Positions 46,901 through 60,159 of a DNA stretch of 64,000 bases are shown here, piece by piece. Both the position numbers and the translations under genes were made by a program. The notes under the pieces are model-generated. The model saw only the letters and a list, made by a program, of their open reading frames with translations, did no database searches and had not been told where the DNA came from. The stretch's first letter is position 1. Each line of letters starts with the position of its first letter. The DNA is taken from the NCBI GenBank assembly GCA_963930655.1, contig OZ005617.1:1490501-1554500 (forward strand). Direction: 5' to 3'. This stretch comes from Myrica gale (taxonomy: Eukaryota; Streptophyta; Magnoliopsida; Fagales; Myricaceae).

Positions 46901-48263
46901 TTAATGTGAGAGTATGTTGCGACTACCCACTTTGCTTCTTACAAAGTGATTTAACTACTAACATAGTACATGTGTTGCTAATCTTTCAGAGCATCTACGG
47001 TTTTTCAGATTATAACGCCTAGATTCAGTATCGTTAGCTGCATGTTATGTGATGAATGCATCCAAACAAAAGAAAATTTCTAGAACCATTTCGACCTCGA
47101 GGTGGATCTAAATGTTTTGTTTTTTATTTGCCACAATTGTCTAGAACAGTGACCCCTTGTAACCATCGATCCAGATCACTCAAAACCTTATCCATCAATC
47201 GTAGAAACTAGGTCACTTTCCCCTTCTACCTGTTTCAAAATCCATCCAATCAAAAAACTAATGCAAACCCAGAATCATGAAGACCACCTTGCCAATCTAG
47301 AGACCTAAACCCATGTTGTGGTATGTGCTGTATGTCAATCTGCATTCCCACAACCATATCAGCATGCATATAACCAAGATTTTCTGCAATTTTGGGAATA
47401 TTGTGAAAGTTGAGATAAATTAAAGTTTTATTGGATTTTGAGAAAACGAACTGGAGTTGGGTAAAACGTGAAAAGATAGATGATTTTATGGAGAGAAAGA
47501 TGATTTTGAAGTTTTTATTATTAATTTCTTGAACAAAATTGAGTTAGTTACCTTTGCGAAATGTGAATTTTGTAACGGAGAAAATCATTTTGGTTTGCAA
47601 ACATGCTCCAAACACATAAAATAATTCCTAGCATCCAAAAGTTAATATTTCATCTAAAACGGGCAAGATTCAATCTTGATCTCAATTGATTATTTTAGTA
47701 AAAAATTTCTCCACACCAGCTACAATAATTTCAGTCCCCTCAAGCCAGCTCCTCAATTGGAAACAAATAAAAAATTTACACTTCCTTTACCTTTCTTTTC
47801 TTCTGTTCTCTCAGGAACACAACATAAAGGCACTAAAAGAAACCGTATACGTAAACCCGCGACTGAGTTGGAGGACCATACAGGCAATTTGGGATTTGGT
47901 TCTTCCTCAGGGATGGGGGATTTAATTTCAAACCCACGATCCCAGGGAAGGACCAAAACCAAAATTGCCACATTTCCAACAAATGAAATGAAATAATAAA
48001 TCCTGAATGAACTACACATCAGAGACGATAAAATTTTCATCCAGGAAAAGAAACAATGAAGTTGAATGATAGCAATATGGTACCTTAGAGAGTTCAAGAA
48101 GAGCGTTCTCTCGGAGTTCTGGGTTACTGAGTTCGAGGACCAAGTGCTCTGCCGAGGCCATTTTCCGGTCCTTGTTCGCTGGAGCTCCTGCAGCGCTTGG
48201 GGCCGACGAGCTAGGACCTCCGAAGGGTGCGTTCATGGAGAGAGACTGGGGCAGATTCGCCAT
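41000..48263 (-). CDS. CNOT9: CCR4-NOT complex subunit 9 (CNOT9/Rcd1), with duplicated exon 2
   Basis: CNOT9 is the armadillo-repeat scaffold of the CCR4-NOT deadenylase and binds regulatory proteins that recruit it to mRNAs. Exons are 48084-48263, exon 2a 46245-46316 or 2b 46123-46194, then 45146-45235, 44523-44565, 43377-43483, 42245-42340, 41635-41825, 41436-41505 and 41000-41104. With one exon 2 the total is 954 nt, 317 aa, the family length. The protein starts [16 protein letters not shown] (an ATG 12 nt upstream would add MPKP). It contains [80 protein letters not shown] and ends GGGFEHMM. All junctions are GT-AG and no lesion is seen. Copy 2b is closest to the sequence I recall for other plants. 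Confidence 0.95.
46123..46194 (-). other. CNOT9: CNOT9 exon 2b (canonical copy)
   Basis: This 72-nt, 24-codon exon encodes [20 protein letters not shown] then ALLQ, matching other CNOT9 proteins as I recall them. The acceptor reads TTCTATTTTAG and the donor CAG|GTATGC; both are good. It is the second copy in transcript order. Confidence 0.9.
46245..46316 (-). other. CNOT9: CNOT9 exon 2a (duplicated, diverged copy)
   Basis: This 72-nt exon encodes [20 protein letters not shown] then ALIQ. It differs from 2b at 10 of 72 nucleotides and 4 of 24 residues, has no stop or frameshift, and keeps both splice sites (CATTTTTTAG acceptor, CAG|GTATGC donor). It lies upstream of 2b in the transcript, separated by only 50 nt. 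Confidence 0.88.
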
Positions 48264-49342
48264 CGGCTTCGGCACGGTTCACTTCCTTCAGAGAGAAACA
48301 CAAAGAGAAGAAGCGGGGGTGTTCCTTTTTCTTTTTTCTAATTAGGTGTTTCTTTTTCTTTTCTTTTTTTTTTGCTAAGAGTGTTTCTTTTTCTTTTACT
48401 TGTAAGCAAGGGTGTTGATTCTTGTGCGTGACGTACGTTGGGGTTTCAGAGAGGGAGAGCCACGTGCTTTGCATGCGCGTGGAAGATCGACAGCTGTTTG
48501 GTTTAAGGTGGAAGTGTTTTTAGACGCGTTGTACTATCGCGTCGCGCTAGGAAAATGTCTTCCGGCCAAGGCCCTCTGATTCACCTAGGAATAAAAAATC
48601 ATGACCGTACCAGGATGTGGGCCCTACCTCGGAGACAGCCACAAGTCCCCTGTTGTCTTTCAATTTCTCGGTTTTTTTTTTAAAATACATTTTTCATCCC
48701 GTTCTATCAAATGATATTGGGTGAGTGAAAAATATATTTTCTCTAATTTTTTTTAAGTTATAAATACACTACAAATTAAATAAATCTTTAAACTTTAAAA
48801 TTAATTAATTAATTTCTAAATTTTAAAATCTGTCAAAACTGGAAAAGCGGGTTGCTTAAAATGAGTACTGTTTTTTTTTTTCTTTTAAATGAGGCTGTGA
48901 ATAGTTAAGCTGAGAACATATTTCCCTGTTGTATGGTCCAAGCATTGGTATTTACACTGGAAAAAAAAAAGGCAGAAAATGATTTTTTTTTTCTACGTAG
49001 CAGAAAATGAATTACAACCATAGAAGGCTCTGAGAACATGCTGGAGTCTTTACTAGACTCCAGTCTCCGATCCAGAAATCCCAAATGAACCATTTCTCCA
49101 GGCTGCACAACAATCATTCATGGCGTAGAGTTGGGCACAGATATCACATCAATCTCCCAAATCAATGCTGCAGCAGAGGTTACGTGAATGGCGAATTCTC
49201 AAGACCATTCCTTTCCAATATTCCAGACCCCCCCAAAAAAAGGATCACACACAGATAGAGAGCTTCCCTTCTGAATGAGATGCTGGTAGTAGCTTCTCCT
49301 CGGAAATCTGTTTTGAAATTCCTTTTCGAGTGTGCACTCTGG
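48264..49342. promoter_or_regulatory. CNOT9 upstream region and 3' flank of the branching-enzyme-like gene
   Basis: About 1.1 kb separates the stop codon of the branching-enzyme-like gene (49343) from the CNOT9 start (48263). Both are on the minus strand, so the CNOT9 promoter and leader lie here. There are T-rich tracts near 48326-48372 and an AT-rich patch at 48670-48830. No discrete element was chosen. Confidence 0.4.
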
Positions 49343-52300
49343 TCATATTCTTAAGATCCGACTTAATTTGTAAACCTACAAAGAAGAAAGAATTTTAGTT
49401 CCATATCAAACAAATTAGGTTGTACATGTTACTTAGCTCTAGAAACCATTCTGCAATATGGGAATGGTTTGGTTGAAACATGGCCTTGTTGAAAAAGAAA
49501 TTGTCACTCTGGTCCTACATTTTGAAGATGGAAGAAGGAAGCAGCAGGACTTGGATGAGAAGAACACAGCAGAAATGCAGATGACACAATGGAGAGTCAA
49601 CTCTGAAAATGGCACAGAAGCAATCCGGAACCCTTCGAATCCTCATGGTTTTCATACCCATTCTCATTTTATATCAATTACCGAACATTAAGAACTGTAT
49701 ATGATGTTTGCAATCATCTAATATGAATTTGGGGCTCTTTGGGGCGGAAAAGGCCAAGTCTCATGCATGATGCTTCAGCTCCCTCCCACGCACATTCCAT
49801 ATAAAGGCCCCCCCAACAAGAATTCCAGAACACAACTGCAAGAAAATGTACCAACCTGGGCACTCCTACTTGGCAGAGGCACTTCTAAGCAGTTTCGAAG
49901 GGCATCAACTCTGAAAAGAGAGAAAAGCCAGATGAAAATAGAAGTACTGCTCTTAGTAGATGCACCAAAAACAAACTGATGGGAAAGTACGAAAAGGTTC
50001 AAGAAATAAAACAATTACCTTTTGCTAATGGTTCGTCGAAGATATTGGTTGTTATGCAGAAGCCCTTGACCTCCATACTTTATTTCATCAGTATTTAATA
50101 TAACCTGTCATTTGATAACTCTCTTACTAGTTCTTAGTTTGTTCGGATGAAAGGGTTGCCGCAAAAATTAAAGGCATTCAATTATTTTTGGTTGCACAGT
50201 AATTTATCAGAGATAATTGGCTTCCCTAATGATCCAAAACACAGGAACTATAAGGTTATGTTTGGTTTAGATCTTAAAACAATTTTTTGTATTTGTATTT
50301 TTTTGGAAGTAGTGTAGATTCTCTTGAGATTTGTGAAAAATATGTTACAAGTTGTTAGAATTTATAACAAGTTATTGAGATTGGTGAAAATGTATTACAA
50401 TTGATGAAAAAGTGATTGTGAAAAGTTTTTTAAAACATTTTGAAAACATTTTGAAAACAATCCAAACATAGCCTAAAACTGTTGGTTTGGATTTTGCTGA
50501 GTTGTCTTTGAGACTTTCATGTTTGTATTCATTGCCAACCCCACATCACAATGTCAAATCAGAAGATAACTGAACTATAAATGAACTTCAAATACACTAT
50601 TACTTACTTGATACTCTCCAGCTTCCTCAACACCTACACTGTATCTTTCGTAAGAATCAGACGGATGAAAATTGAATACGAAAAGAAAAGGACCTCGCGT
50701 GTATGATATTACCTGGAAATTGCAATGAAAGCATTGATATCCGAAAGGCGCCAGTAACCAATATCATAAATGCTAAATCAGGCACTCAATACAACACAAA
50801 TGTATGTTGTTTGTGTTGTGTGTATAAAAATATGGAGGGAAAAATCACTGATGGACACCAGGAGCCATAATTCAAAGATCAACATTGACATCAAAGACAG
50901 ACAGCATCACTGAGAAGCTATAGCCTATATGACTCAAGGGTTGGTGGCATTTTGTTAGCAAGAAGAAAGGCCGCATCGGGAAACTAAAACAAGTAGCAAA
51001 CCCAAAAAGGTTACGAGATTTCTTGGAATTAAATTTTTGTTAAGGTGACGTCACGCCTTACTAGCTTGTTCAAGAGGTCATAAACTCTAAGCAATATGCT
51101 AAGGGGTCATTCTTATTTCCTGGAAGAAGTCATATCTTTGGCCATAGGGATACTTAAAAGCACAATGATACTGCAAAAGTTTACATAAACAACAGCTGAA
51201 AGGTATCGATTAGACAGCTAGGCTAAATATCTCTGAGGCAATCAAAAATAAAGTGAGTTGTGATACCATTGTAGTGTCATTGACGTGGTGAATCTTCGGT
51301 AAACCTCTTGAAACTATTCTCTCATTTTCATCCAACTTCATCAAGTCCTAGAAAAGAGGAAAAATAAACAGTCTGTCATCATGCTATTGAAGTATTTCCT
51401 GCTTAATCATCAAAAGATCATTTAGAAGTTATCAAAACAAAGCCTGGATGGAAAATTAAAATTATGCCAAATTATGTCTCCCAAACAACCAAGAATAGAT
51501 TCATCAAGTATCAGACAGTGTGGACAGAAATAAACTTCAACTTCATAATTTTAAATACAAAACAGTTGACATCTTTCGCAGCATCCAGTTCAATATCCAA
51601 GCCATTTCCCACAGAAGGGAAAAGGGAATCCTGAATTTCATATAACGTGAGCATGCTATCATAACAGGATTAGAATTGCAATATGAATCCTTAGGTTGGC
51701 ACCTTATCAAAACAGAATAAATCACGATGCACTCCATTTTCCAAAAGATCCCAACGACGGTTAGCAAGTTGAAATGATAAATTGTTGCTTGGCAGTGGAA
51801 ACTCAACCCTCTGGAACAACAGAAGATCGTCAGCCACACGAAATAGAGCCTATGTCCATATTAAAGTAAAATTACCTCACCTTTGGATGCCCAAATTCAT
51901 TGCCCATGAAGTTCAGGTATGCATGGCCACCAATAGTAAATGTGATCAACCTGATCATCTGCTCCCAAGACCAAAGAAAAATATGCATTACAACAGGAAA
52001 TGAGCAAAAACACCAATCAGGATCACGAAACTTTTGCCTTACAGGAAAGTCCTTGACAGTCCTTCTAACTGCGCTTAGTTTCAATATTGATGTACATGAG
52101 ACGGCAAAATACCAGTTTGTTTGGCATATATCAGTTAAAATGCTATTAGAGAGGGAGAGAGATACGGCCTTTTCTTTTATTTTCTATTTCTATTTATTTT
52201 TTCTTTTTGGAAGGGGGAGGGAGATGGGGACACATAATAAACTGATTTTAGCCTCTCTCTTTGCCAAACCGAAAGCATATTCAGAATGAAGGGCTTCATA

Positions 52301-55300
52301 GTCGGATCTACCCTATATCAGAATATGTTTCGGTGCTGTTCAAATCAGTGGCCTCGGGAAAACAAGAGAAAGCAATATATGTAAATACAAAGAAAGTAAT
52401 TTCCCTAACCTAAAATTTTGAATTTAATGTTAGTCAAGGGCAATAAAAAGGAATTTCCCCAACAAAGGCTACATATCATACTTTGTGTAAGGAACACCCT
52501 CTGAGCAATGATTCCTTTGAGCCAGGAGAATGATCCCTGATTTCACCAAACAATATTTCTGCGAACGAACGCCCTCCAGAGATGGACTGACATGCAAGAT
52601 TGTAGTCACAAGAGAAAGTCACGATACTACACATCAGTAAACTAAAATTCTGTACAAATACTATATCCTTACATCAAGAGTGAAAGATATGGTAAAAAAG
52701 GCAAGACTGGAATGCATGATTACCTGATTGTGATTTTCAGCATACATAAGCATATTATCTGCATGTTGTGTGTTTCCCATTAACGTGCTGACAATCTGCA
52801 GTACGAATCTCAGTCAATAAGTTTTGGAGTTATAAAATACATGTAGAAATGGACGACCAAAAGCATTGTCCAATTTGATGCTGACATGAACCACATGAAT
52901 CATACAATACAACCTTACTCATCCTCCATTCATGGTCAGGGACATTCTCGAGGAAAGACGACCACATCTCTGACGCAGGAAGATTGACATAATAATCAAA
53001 TCCCAACCCACCTTGTGAAGTAGGCTCACACAATCCAGGATAAAAGGTTGCCTGAAAATACAAAAAAGAAAAGAAAATTTCATTTAGGAAAAGCCCAAAA
53101 ACACAACAGAGATTTAAATATTGAGCCAGAAGGCCTCAAGAAATGAGCGAACAACATAATATGTGCAAAACGCAAGTGAAGCAGCATAAAAGAACACAAC
53201 TTGAACTCAAATCAGGGAAAAACACAAATGAAGCGAGTTATTTATTTGCACTCTGGAAAGTAGTCTTCTAGAAACAGGATTAATGAAGCTCCAGCCAGAT
53301 TTAAAGCCACTTCACAACCCAAATTTTGCTGGAAGGGTTGTGCTACAATACAATGAGGTTTTAATAATGATCCTAGAGAGAATTACCTTATTCATTTTCC
53401 TCTACTTTTTCTCAGGGTTCATGTGTGAAACTTTTATTACTTGCATCCTTGTGATTGGTAAGTTCTGCACCACTGGCTCTTGATTCTTGAACCAATAGTT
53501 ATACCCTCCACCCTATTCTTAATAGGAAGGAGATGCCATTTGAAGGAAAGGCAAAAGATTGAAAGGGTTTCTTTCAAGAACCAACTGGTGCCAAAAGTAA
53601 CAAAATCTCGTTCACTATAGTAAAGAAATTAAATAATATCTTATAATTACTAGTCAGAGAATGTTATCTAATGCTCAATTAGAATTATAAATTCAAGAAT
53701 CTCTTTTGAATTCAACTTGAGATAACTTCCTATCCCTTGGAGCACACCTGCAGTTAACAGGTGATGCATATTTCACTACAAATTCCACCCATAGTACTAA
53801 TTCAGGAAACAAAATATGACACTGCCACCATCTTTTTATGATGGAAGCAAGATAAAAAGACAATTAAAGCTGTCAAGGTTTTAGAGGAAACAGAAGCAAA
53901 TGACATCAAATACTTGCATCTTCAGCAATTGTCAGTATATTTGGATGAAGAGTATGCAGTATCTCATTTGCCAAAATGAGGTATAGTAATGCATCCTTGT
54001 CAACATATTGATTACAGTACCTGCAATAAGACAGAATTTTAAATCAATTAAAATGCCAATTAACCTTAACCATGACAGCATGGGACAAAAAAATGAAACC
54101 GGCTAGATTCATGAATAATAATGAGGTGAAAAACTTGGTATCAAAAGAAAATCACGAGGTTACATTTAACTAACATATTAAATGACATGTGTTGATATAG
54201 CATAGATAACGAAGGTCAATTTATACAAAGTTTGCAAGCAAAACCTTCTCTAGGCTGATTAGAGGCTACACATGCAAAGCAAGTTGTGTTGGATTAGCAA
54301 AAGTATTCAAGAAAAAAATCTCAAATTTAAGAATGTGCTAGTTACGCCTAAGTTAGTCTGATATCAGTGACATAACAATAAACTAATAATATGAGGGAAC
54401 ATATGGAAAATGGAAATTTTCAACAGACGCCTTACTCATCCAGGTCGCCAGTAAAAGAAGCAAAACCATTGTGTGTGTACATCATTGATGAGAGTGAATG
54501 GAACTGGAAACCATCAATTTGATACTCCACAACCCACCTGTTCAAAAATCATTGCATAAGCAACACCAACAGCACCCGCTCAAATGGGGCATTGCTGGGA
54601 AAGAAATAATCATAATTTCCCAAAATCAAAATAACAGCACTTATATTAGCACAGGCCAATAGTTACAAAAAGACAAATGGTGCAATTGAGATGAATCCAC
54701 TAGTGTACAAATTAAAATAAAAAACAGAAGAATCATTTCAGCTTTGCAGTTACCAGTTCAGATTTGAGAGAAGAAAATGCAGCACATCAGGGTCGCCATA
54801 TTTGAACATTCTGGTACTCCAGTACTTATGGTGCCCTCGTTTTCCTATTGAAGCAGGGAAATGTTGAAAGAAGATATAAATGATGTTAGATCCAAAAGTG
54901 GAAAAAGGGTAAGTGATCAGTTTGTAAGCTTCTTGCCCTAAGTTCGACTATTTCAATAATAACCAAAAACATTTCTTAAAGGATGCATCTAGAGATGGTA
55001 CAGGAAGATGAAGCCTGGCTCCTAATGACATTTCAAATCTAAATATGAGGTTTACTATACCGAAAAAAATATCTGGGTAAGAGTAGCAACAGTACTCATA
55101 ATTTTATATGATTCCACAAGGAATGAATATCTGGGTAAGAGTAGCAACAGTACTCATAATTTTATATGATTCCACAAGGAATGTGCCCCAGCACCTGAAG
55201 CCAGGGAAAAAAGAGAGGACTATTTTAGGTTTGACTGCATTTCCTGTTTAGCAGAGGAACGTAGTTTGATTGGTAAGTTAGGCACCCATAGGATCATGAG

Positions 55301-58300
55301 CTTATGACTTTAACTCCAGAGGATGACATGTTATTCGAGCCAGAGCTCATTGACCTGGCATTATCTATTCTGAAAAGCCCGAATGCATCTTTATTCCATG
55401 GCACAACAAGGCGTGCCTTTTGAAAATTAATTTCTAGAACATGAGCTAATAAGTTCTTTTTGGTTTTTCTTACCCCTAGACTCCCTGTGGTTGGATATGG
55501 TTATAGTGTCCCTAGGTTTTCAATTCTTTTGATCATATCCATTGTGATACCAAATATTCAGCTAATTAAGAATTATTCAATACAATAGGAGAGGTGATGG
55601 GAAAGAGAAGTGGATGACAGCGTGTAGGGTATCACATGCATCTCACAGGACTTATTTCCCTTAGTGATTTAAAGAGGAAAGTGGATGGCGGCAGTCAATC
55701 AGAAGAAGTGGCTACCATGTGGTGTGATTAGAAAACTTGGAACCAAAAGCGTATCCATAGATAATGCATTAAACCAAGAGCCTAAGTTGGATTCTAGCCT
55801 ACACCTCTCTCTCTCTCCCCCCCCCCCCCCCCCAACAACAGAAAAAAGAGAGAGAAGAAGAAAATGGAGTTTGAGGCAGCCCACAGACAAGCAGAGGAGC
55901 AACAAGGCCAACCTAGAAAAATAACTCAAAAAAAGACCCGCTGTCCATTTGAGAAGAGGCACAGGGAATTTGGACATATACCAGTATGAAAGTAGCAGTC
56001 ATTCGATCCATCAAATAGTGACAGTCCAACCATCTCATCTGCAGCTGAGTAAGAATGGACAATGTCTAAGAACACCAGCAGTCCAAGTCCTGCAAAATGT
56101 AAGATGCATTTGACAACTCTGTAAGCTTCAGTCATAAGCAACAACGAAAAACAAAGAACTTAAACTTCTGTTGCGAAATATATACTTTCATGCTATGAAT
56201 TTAGTAGTTAAACAGATAATTTATTTCAAGAGTGTTGTTTGGTTCTCGTAGCATTTGGTGCTACATGTGTTTCCGAATTTGTTTTGTCTTCCTATAGGTA
56301 GTGCAAGTCCATACATTGAACGGACCATATAAGCATCTTACTACACTGTTATCAAATCATCTATTCTTGAGACCACTTGTAATATGTGGCGCAATACAAA
56401 AGTCTTGTAATGAGAAGATCCATCTCTTGCATAAGCTATTCTTTCAACTACTCGGAAAAATATCAAGGAAACCCTTAAAATAACTAAGTCAAATGAAAGG
56501 CATCAGATACTCTGAGACAACCATGAGCTTCATCGACTAAGCGCTTGAACTCATCAGGAGTTCCATATCTGCTGCTAACAGCGTAGAAATTAGTAACCTG
56601 CATTGCCACAGAGATGTTTGATCACATTCATAGAATCATACAACGAAAGGCACAGAATAAACCTAAGAATGAAAAAATAATAATGAAATACTAATTCTCA
56701 AGTTGAGGTTGTCTATAAGATTGGATTATCTGCATTGGATCATATGTTCAATGCCAAGAGACACTAGCAGAAAAAAGGAACATGTGAATCTGTGCATTTA
56801 ACACATTGTAAAAATAAACAATAAAATAACAACAATGAAACAGAATAGAAAGAAGAAGAAAAAGTTAAGGTGGCAACCAACTTCACCATTTGCTTATTTT
56901 CAAAATTACTTTCTTGGTATCATGTCATATTTTAATTTTTTGCTTGTATCTAAATGTTAAAGCATATTGAAATATTAACTGGAGCCTGGAAAAAGTTGCA
57001 AAAATCCTAAAAGCATGGATCTTTGTCGATACAGATCCTACATAATTTCCAAATGGGAAACTTCTGCTGATTAACATTAGTAAGAGAGAGAAAACAGAAG
57101 TGAACAGCAGTGTCCACAATTGAGAGGACTCTAAATATATATATTAGCAATATGCATATTGTTAGAAAGGGTAAGACAAAAGGAGAAGAAAATTAACTCA
57201 CTCTATAACCAACAGTAAAATAATCTTTGTGCTCAACAACTCCAATCAGCTGGATTGCATTGTATCCAGCTTCTTTTACATGAGGAAGGACCTGTATTGG
57301 AAACAATATAGGGTGACACTGAAGAAAATTGGATGCCATAGTACTGTATCGAAGGAATAATGCAATAAAGTAATAACGAGTGAATTACCTTCTCTGTAAA
57401 CTCACAAAAAGAAGAAATTCTGTGTTCTGTTCCACTAATTCCTACATGGCATTCATAAATACGCAAGGATTTTGGCACCTTTGGGTGCGCATTTTTCCAT
57501 TTGTACGCAGATTCAGGGGGTGGTTCCCAGTGAATCGCAAAAGCTTGCTTTCCATCTGCTTCTGGATATAACCAACATTTACAAAAATCAAATGCAATGC
57601 AGCATTCCACACTTGTAAATGATACTCATAAAGTAATTGAAGGAGAGAAAAAAAACTATGTGATGCCAGAAAGACACTTCTAAACAAGATGCGGTAGCCA
57701 CTACAGTTACTAGCAGGCAGAGTATGTCTGTCCTGAGCTTAGCACTTATTCTAGATAGAAATCCTACCTCCCTTTATAATTATTTATGAGGCCAGCAATA
57801 ACTGAATCTAATGACCCATAAAATAAATAACTTGGAGTGCCAAAGATGAAACAATGAAGTTATACTGAAAACCACCGACTCTGCTGATTTCATCCATACA
57901 AAGATATGCCTACAGTATGACAGGTGACCAAATGTTGCTGGTCATTTGAATCACAAACATATATCCTCAATTTTTTTCAAACCAATATTTAATTTTGCAC
58001 CTAAAAGAGCCAAGGAGGTATGCAAGATGATCTGCTGCCTGGCACAGATACAAATAACAAATGACTTTCAGCAGATGCAAATTACCTGGTTGCACATAAG
58101 TAGCCCAAGCAGGCACCCGTTCCAATGGTCCACTAGGAGTGTTAAAATAGACCCTGTATTTGCTTCCATGAGGAATACCTGGAATGTACTTTTTCAACCA
58201 TGCCTTCCTTCCTTTACGAGTCTCTTCCCAATATGCCAGGGGAGGCTTCTTATTTCGAATTTTCTCTAACCATTCAGGACTACTAACCACATTAAAAATG

Positions 58301-60159
58301 TCATACTCCTTTTCATTATCAATTACATCAAAAGGAGGTAGGTTACTAGGTGGATCATTTTTATGCAGTTCTTTCCATGCCTTATATCTCGTTTCTGGAT
58401 CTGGTGTTTCTTCCAGTATTTTTTCCATTTCCTCTAAAGTTTGTGGGCCATTAGGACCAAATATTTGCTCATATAACTTTGCTGGAATCTCAAAACGATT
58501 CTTCACAAATCGGTCCTCACCAGGTTCCCAGTACTCATCTTTTGCTTTCTCGAAGATCTCCTCAATAGTAACACCACTTTCACCTTTATCATAGTTGTCA
58601 ACATAATTGTATTGCTGAAAATAGAGTTCATCAGGTTTTTCTCCCTCCCTCAACTTATCTTCAAGTATGATGAACCAGTATCCATAATCATCACGGCCGA
58701 AATGACCCTCTCTTGCAGAATTCTCCGTTGGTGACCAACCATTGAAATCACCAACCAATGCACAGTAGCGAGCACCTGTAATCAACATACTTAGTTAACA
58801 TTCATGATGTAGGAGAAGCAGGAATTTTGGAAAAATGAAAGTTGGATCTGAGGGCAACAATGGCTATCACATTGAGTTCTAATATTGGTCCAAAAAATCT
58901 CACAAAGCCCGCATATGTTTCAGATAGCAGAAAGGTAATTGATAGTTAAAGAAATGACCTGAAGAAGAGAAAAGTTCACCAGAGAATCCGGCTAAAAATA
59001 TTGATTATCTGATTACTTACATAGTTAGGCAAGTTTTTTGGCCAAGTACTTTAAAAGTCTAGCAAATAACGAATAATAGAATTAAAGTAAAATTTCTGTA
59101 ACCTAAGTGGTCTCCATTTAGGTGAGAATTAGAGAAAAGTCAAAGCTAAAAACTTGTCCACATGGTTAAATCATATTAGAGAACAATATCAACGCAAATA
59201 AGAAATATTTGAGCATAGTGTTGAACCTGGAGCCCATTCCATATAATCCACTCGATGTTCCACATGGCGGTGCATGCCCAATATCTCGTATCTAGATAAG
59301 ACGAGAAAACTAACAAATATCAACCTAAGTTCAACAAAACCTCAAGTCCTCCATCACATTGACAGATAGACGAGTCCCTTAAAACCCAAATATCATAAAA
59401 CGAACTGGACAGCAACCAACACAACATCAATGACATTTTCACAAACCCATTCAGCGTGATTCGTCATCCATTCCAAATACCTCCGGCTATTTTGCGAAGG
59501 AACTTAGAATTTTAAAATATTAGACATATCCTTCCCATCAAAACAAAACCATAACACACCACATGGACAATCAACAACACGTAAAAAAATCCTTAAAAAG
59601 TCGGATTTGGTGGCACTAACCCAGAAGACATATCCCTGAGATTGACGTGACGTTTCAAAATTTCATCTTTGAGGTCCTTCGCCGCTTTATGCCTGCATAA
59701 TTAAACTAAAACAACATGTAAAACATTACGACAATTTACTAAAGTATAAAAATATATATCACTAAAACAATCCCAACATCCTTTCTTTCTCTAACACTTT
59801 CTTTCATCATCAAAACACTACATTGTCTGCTTATTCTCATCCTCTTTTTCTGATTAATATTTTGTTTATTACCTTTCACGGAGGAACTGAGAGAAAGCTT
59901 TATGGGAAATGCCGAGTTTGGTGAGGAAACCAACTGGGTCGACCCCTTTCTCGCCCTCTGCCACGTTCTTCTTCTTGGGGTGTTGGCGTTGTTGTGGTGG
60001 TGGTGGTGGTGGTTGAGGTTGCTCTGTGGCTGAGCAGATAATCTTAAATTTTCTGGGAAAAGTGAGTCCAAGGGGTACGTACTGGGATTGGTTTTGGATG
60101 GAGGGGCCGTTTGGGTAGAGGGAAACGCTGCTTGGGAGAGCAAGTGAAACCATCGGCAA
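49343..60159 (-). CDS. Starch branching enzyme-like protein (BE1/SBE3 clade), plastid, 21 exons
   Basis: Twenty-one exons join in frame to 2718 nt, 905 aa: 59873-60159, 59621-59692, 59227-59291, 58086-58775, 57389-57561, 57202-57291, 56522-56597, 55982-56089, 54754-54844, 54436-54537, 53918-54020, 52914-53051, 52724-52795, 52482-52586, 51881-51958, 51703-51810, 51267-51347, 50608-50712, 50019-50104, 49856-49910 and 49343-49375. Residues 1 to about 45 look like a plastid transit peptide, followed by a Pro/Gln-rich spacer. A CBM48-type domain starts near 142 ([14 protein letters not shown]). The GH13 barrel follows, then a C-terminal all-beta domain, ending [10 protein letters not shown]13 region I (D493, H496) and the general acid E618 (TIAED) are kept. 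The nucleophile Asp is His564 (GFQFHS) and the third catalytic Asp is Asn688 (YAENHNQ). It therefore looks like the divergent BE1/SBE3 class known to be important for embryos, not a standard branching enzyme. Intron 11 is GC-AG. An alternative start at 60153 would drop two residues. Confidence 0.93.
50250..50475. mobile_element. MITE in intron 18 of the branching-enzyme-like gene
   Basis: It runs from GGTTATGTTTGG to CCAAACATAGCC, an inverted terminal repeat of about 11 bp. The interior (GTAGTGTAGATTCTCTTGAG, then AATTGATGAAAAAGTG) is the reverse complement of sequence at about 13970-14180. No target duplication is clear. It lies between exons 19 and 18 in coordinate order and should be spliced out. 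Confidence 0.65.
55068..55183. repeat. Perfect 58-bp tandem duplication in an intron
   Basis: A unit starting AATATCTGGGTAAGAGTAGC at 55068 is repeated from 55126, with no mismatch seen over the second unit to 55183. It lies in the intron between exons 8 and 9 of the branching-enzyme-like gene. The identity points to a recent event, and each copy carries a GGGTAAGAG donor-like string. Confidence 0.9.
55805..55834. repeat. Compound simple repeat (CT)n(C)n in an intron
   Basis: A run of CT repeats passes into about 18 consecutive C residues inside the same large intron. It is low-complexity sequence, likely to vary in length and be error-prone in sequencing. Confidence 0.85.
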
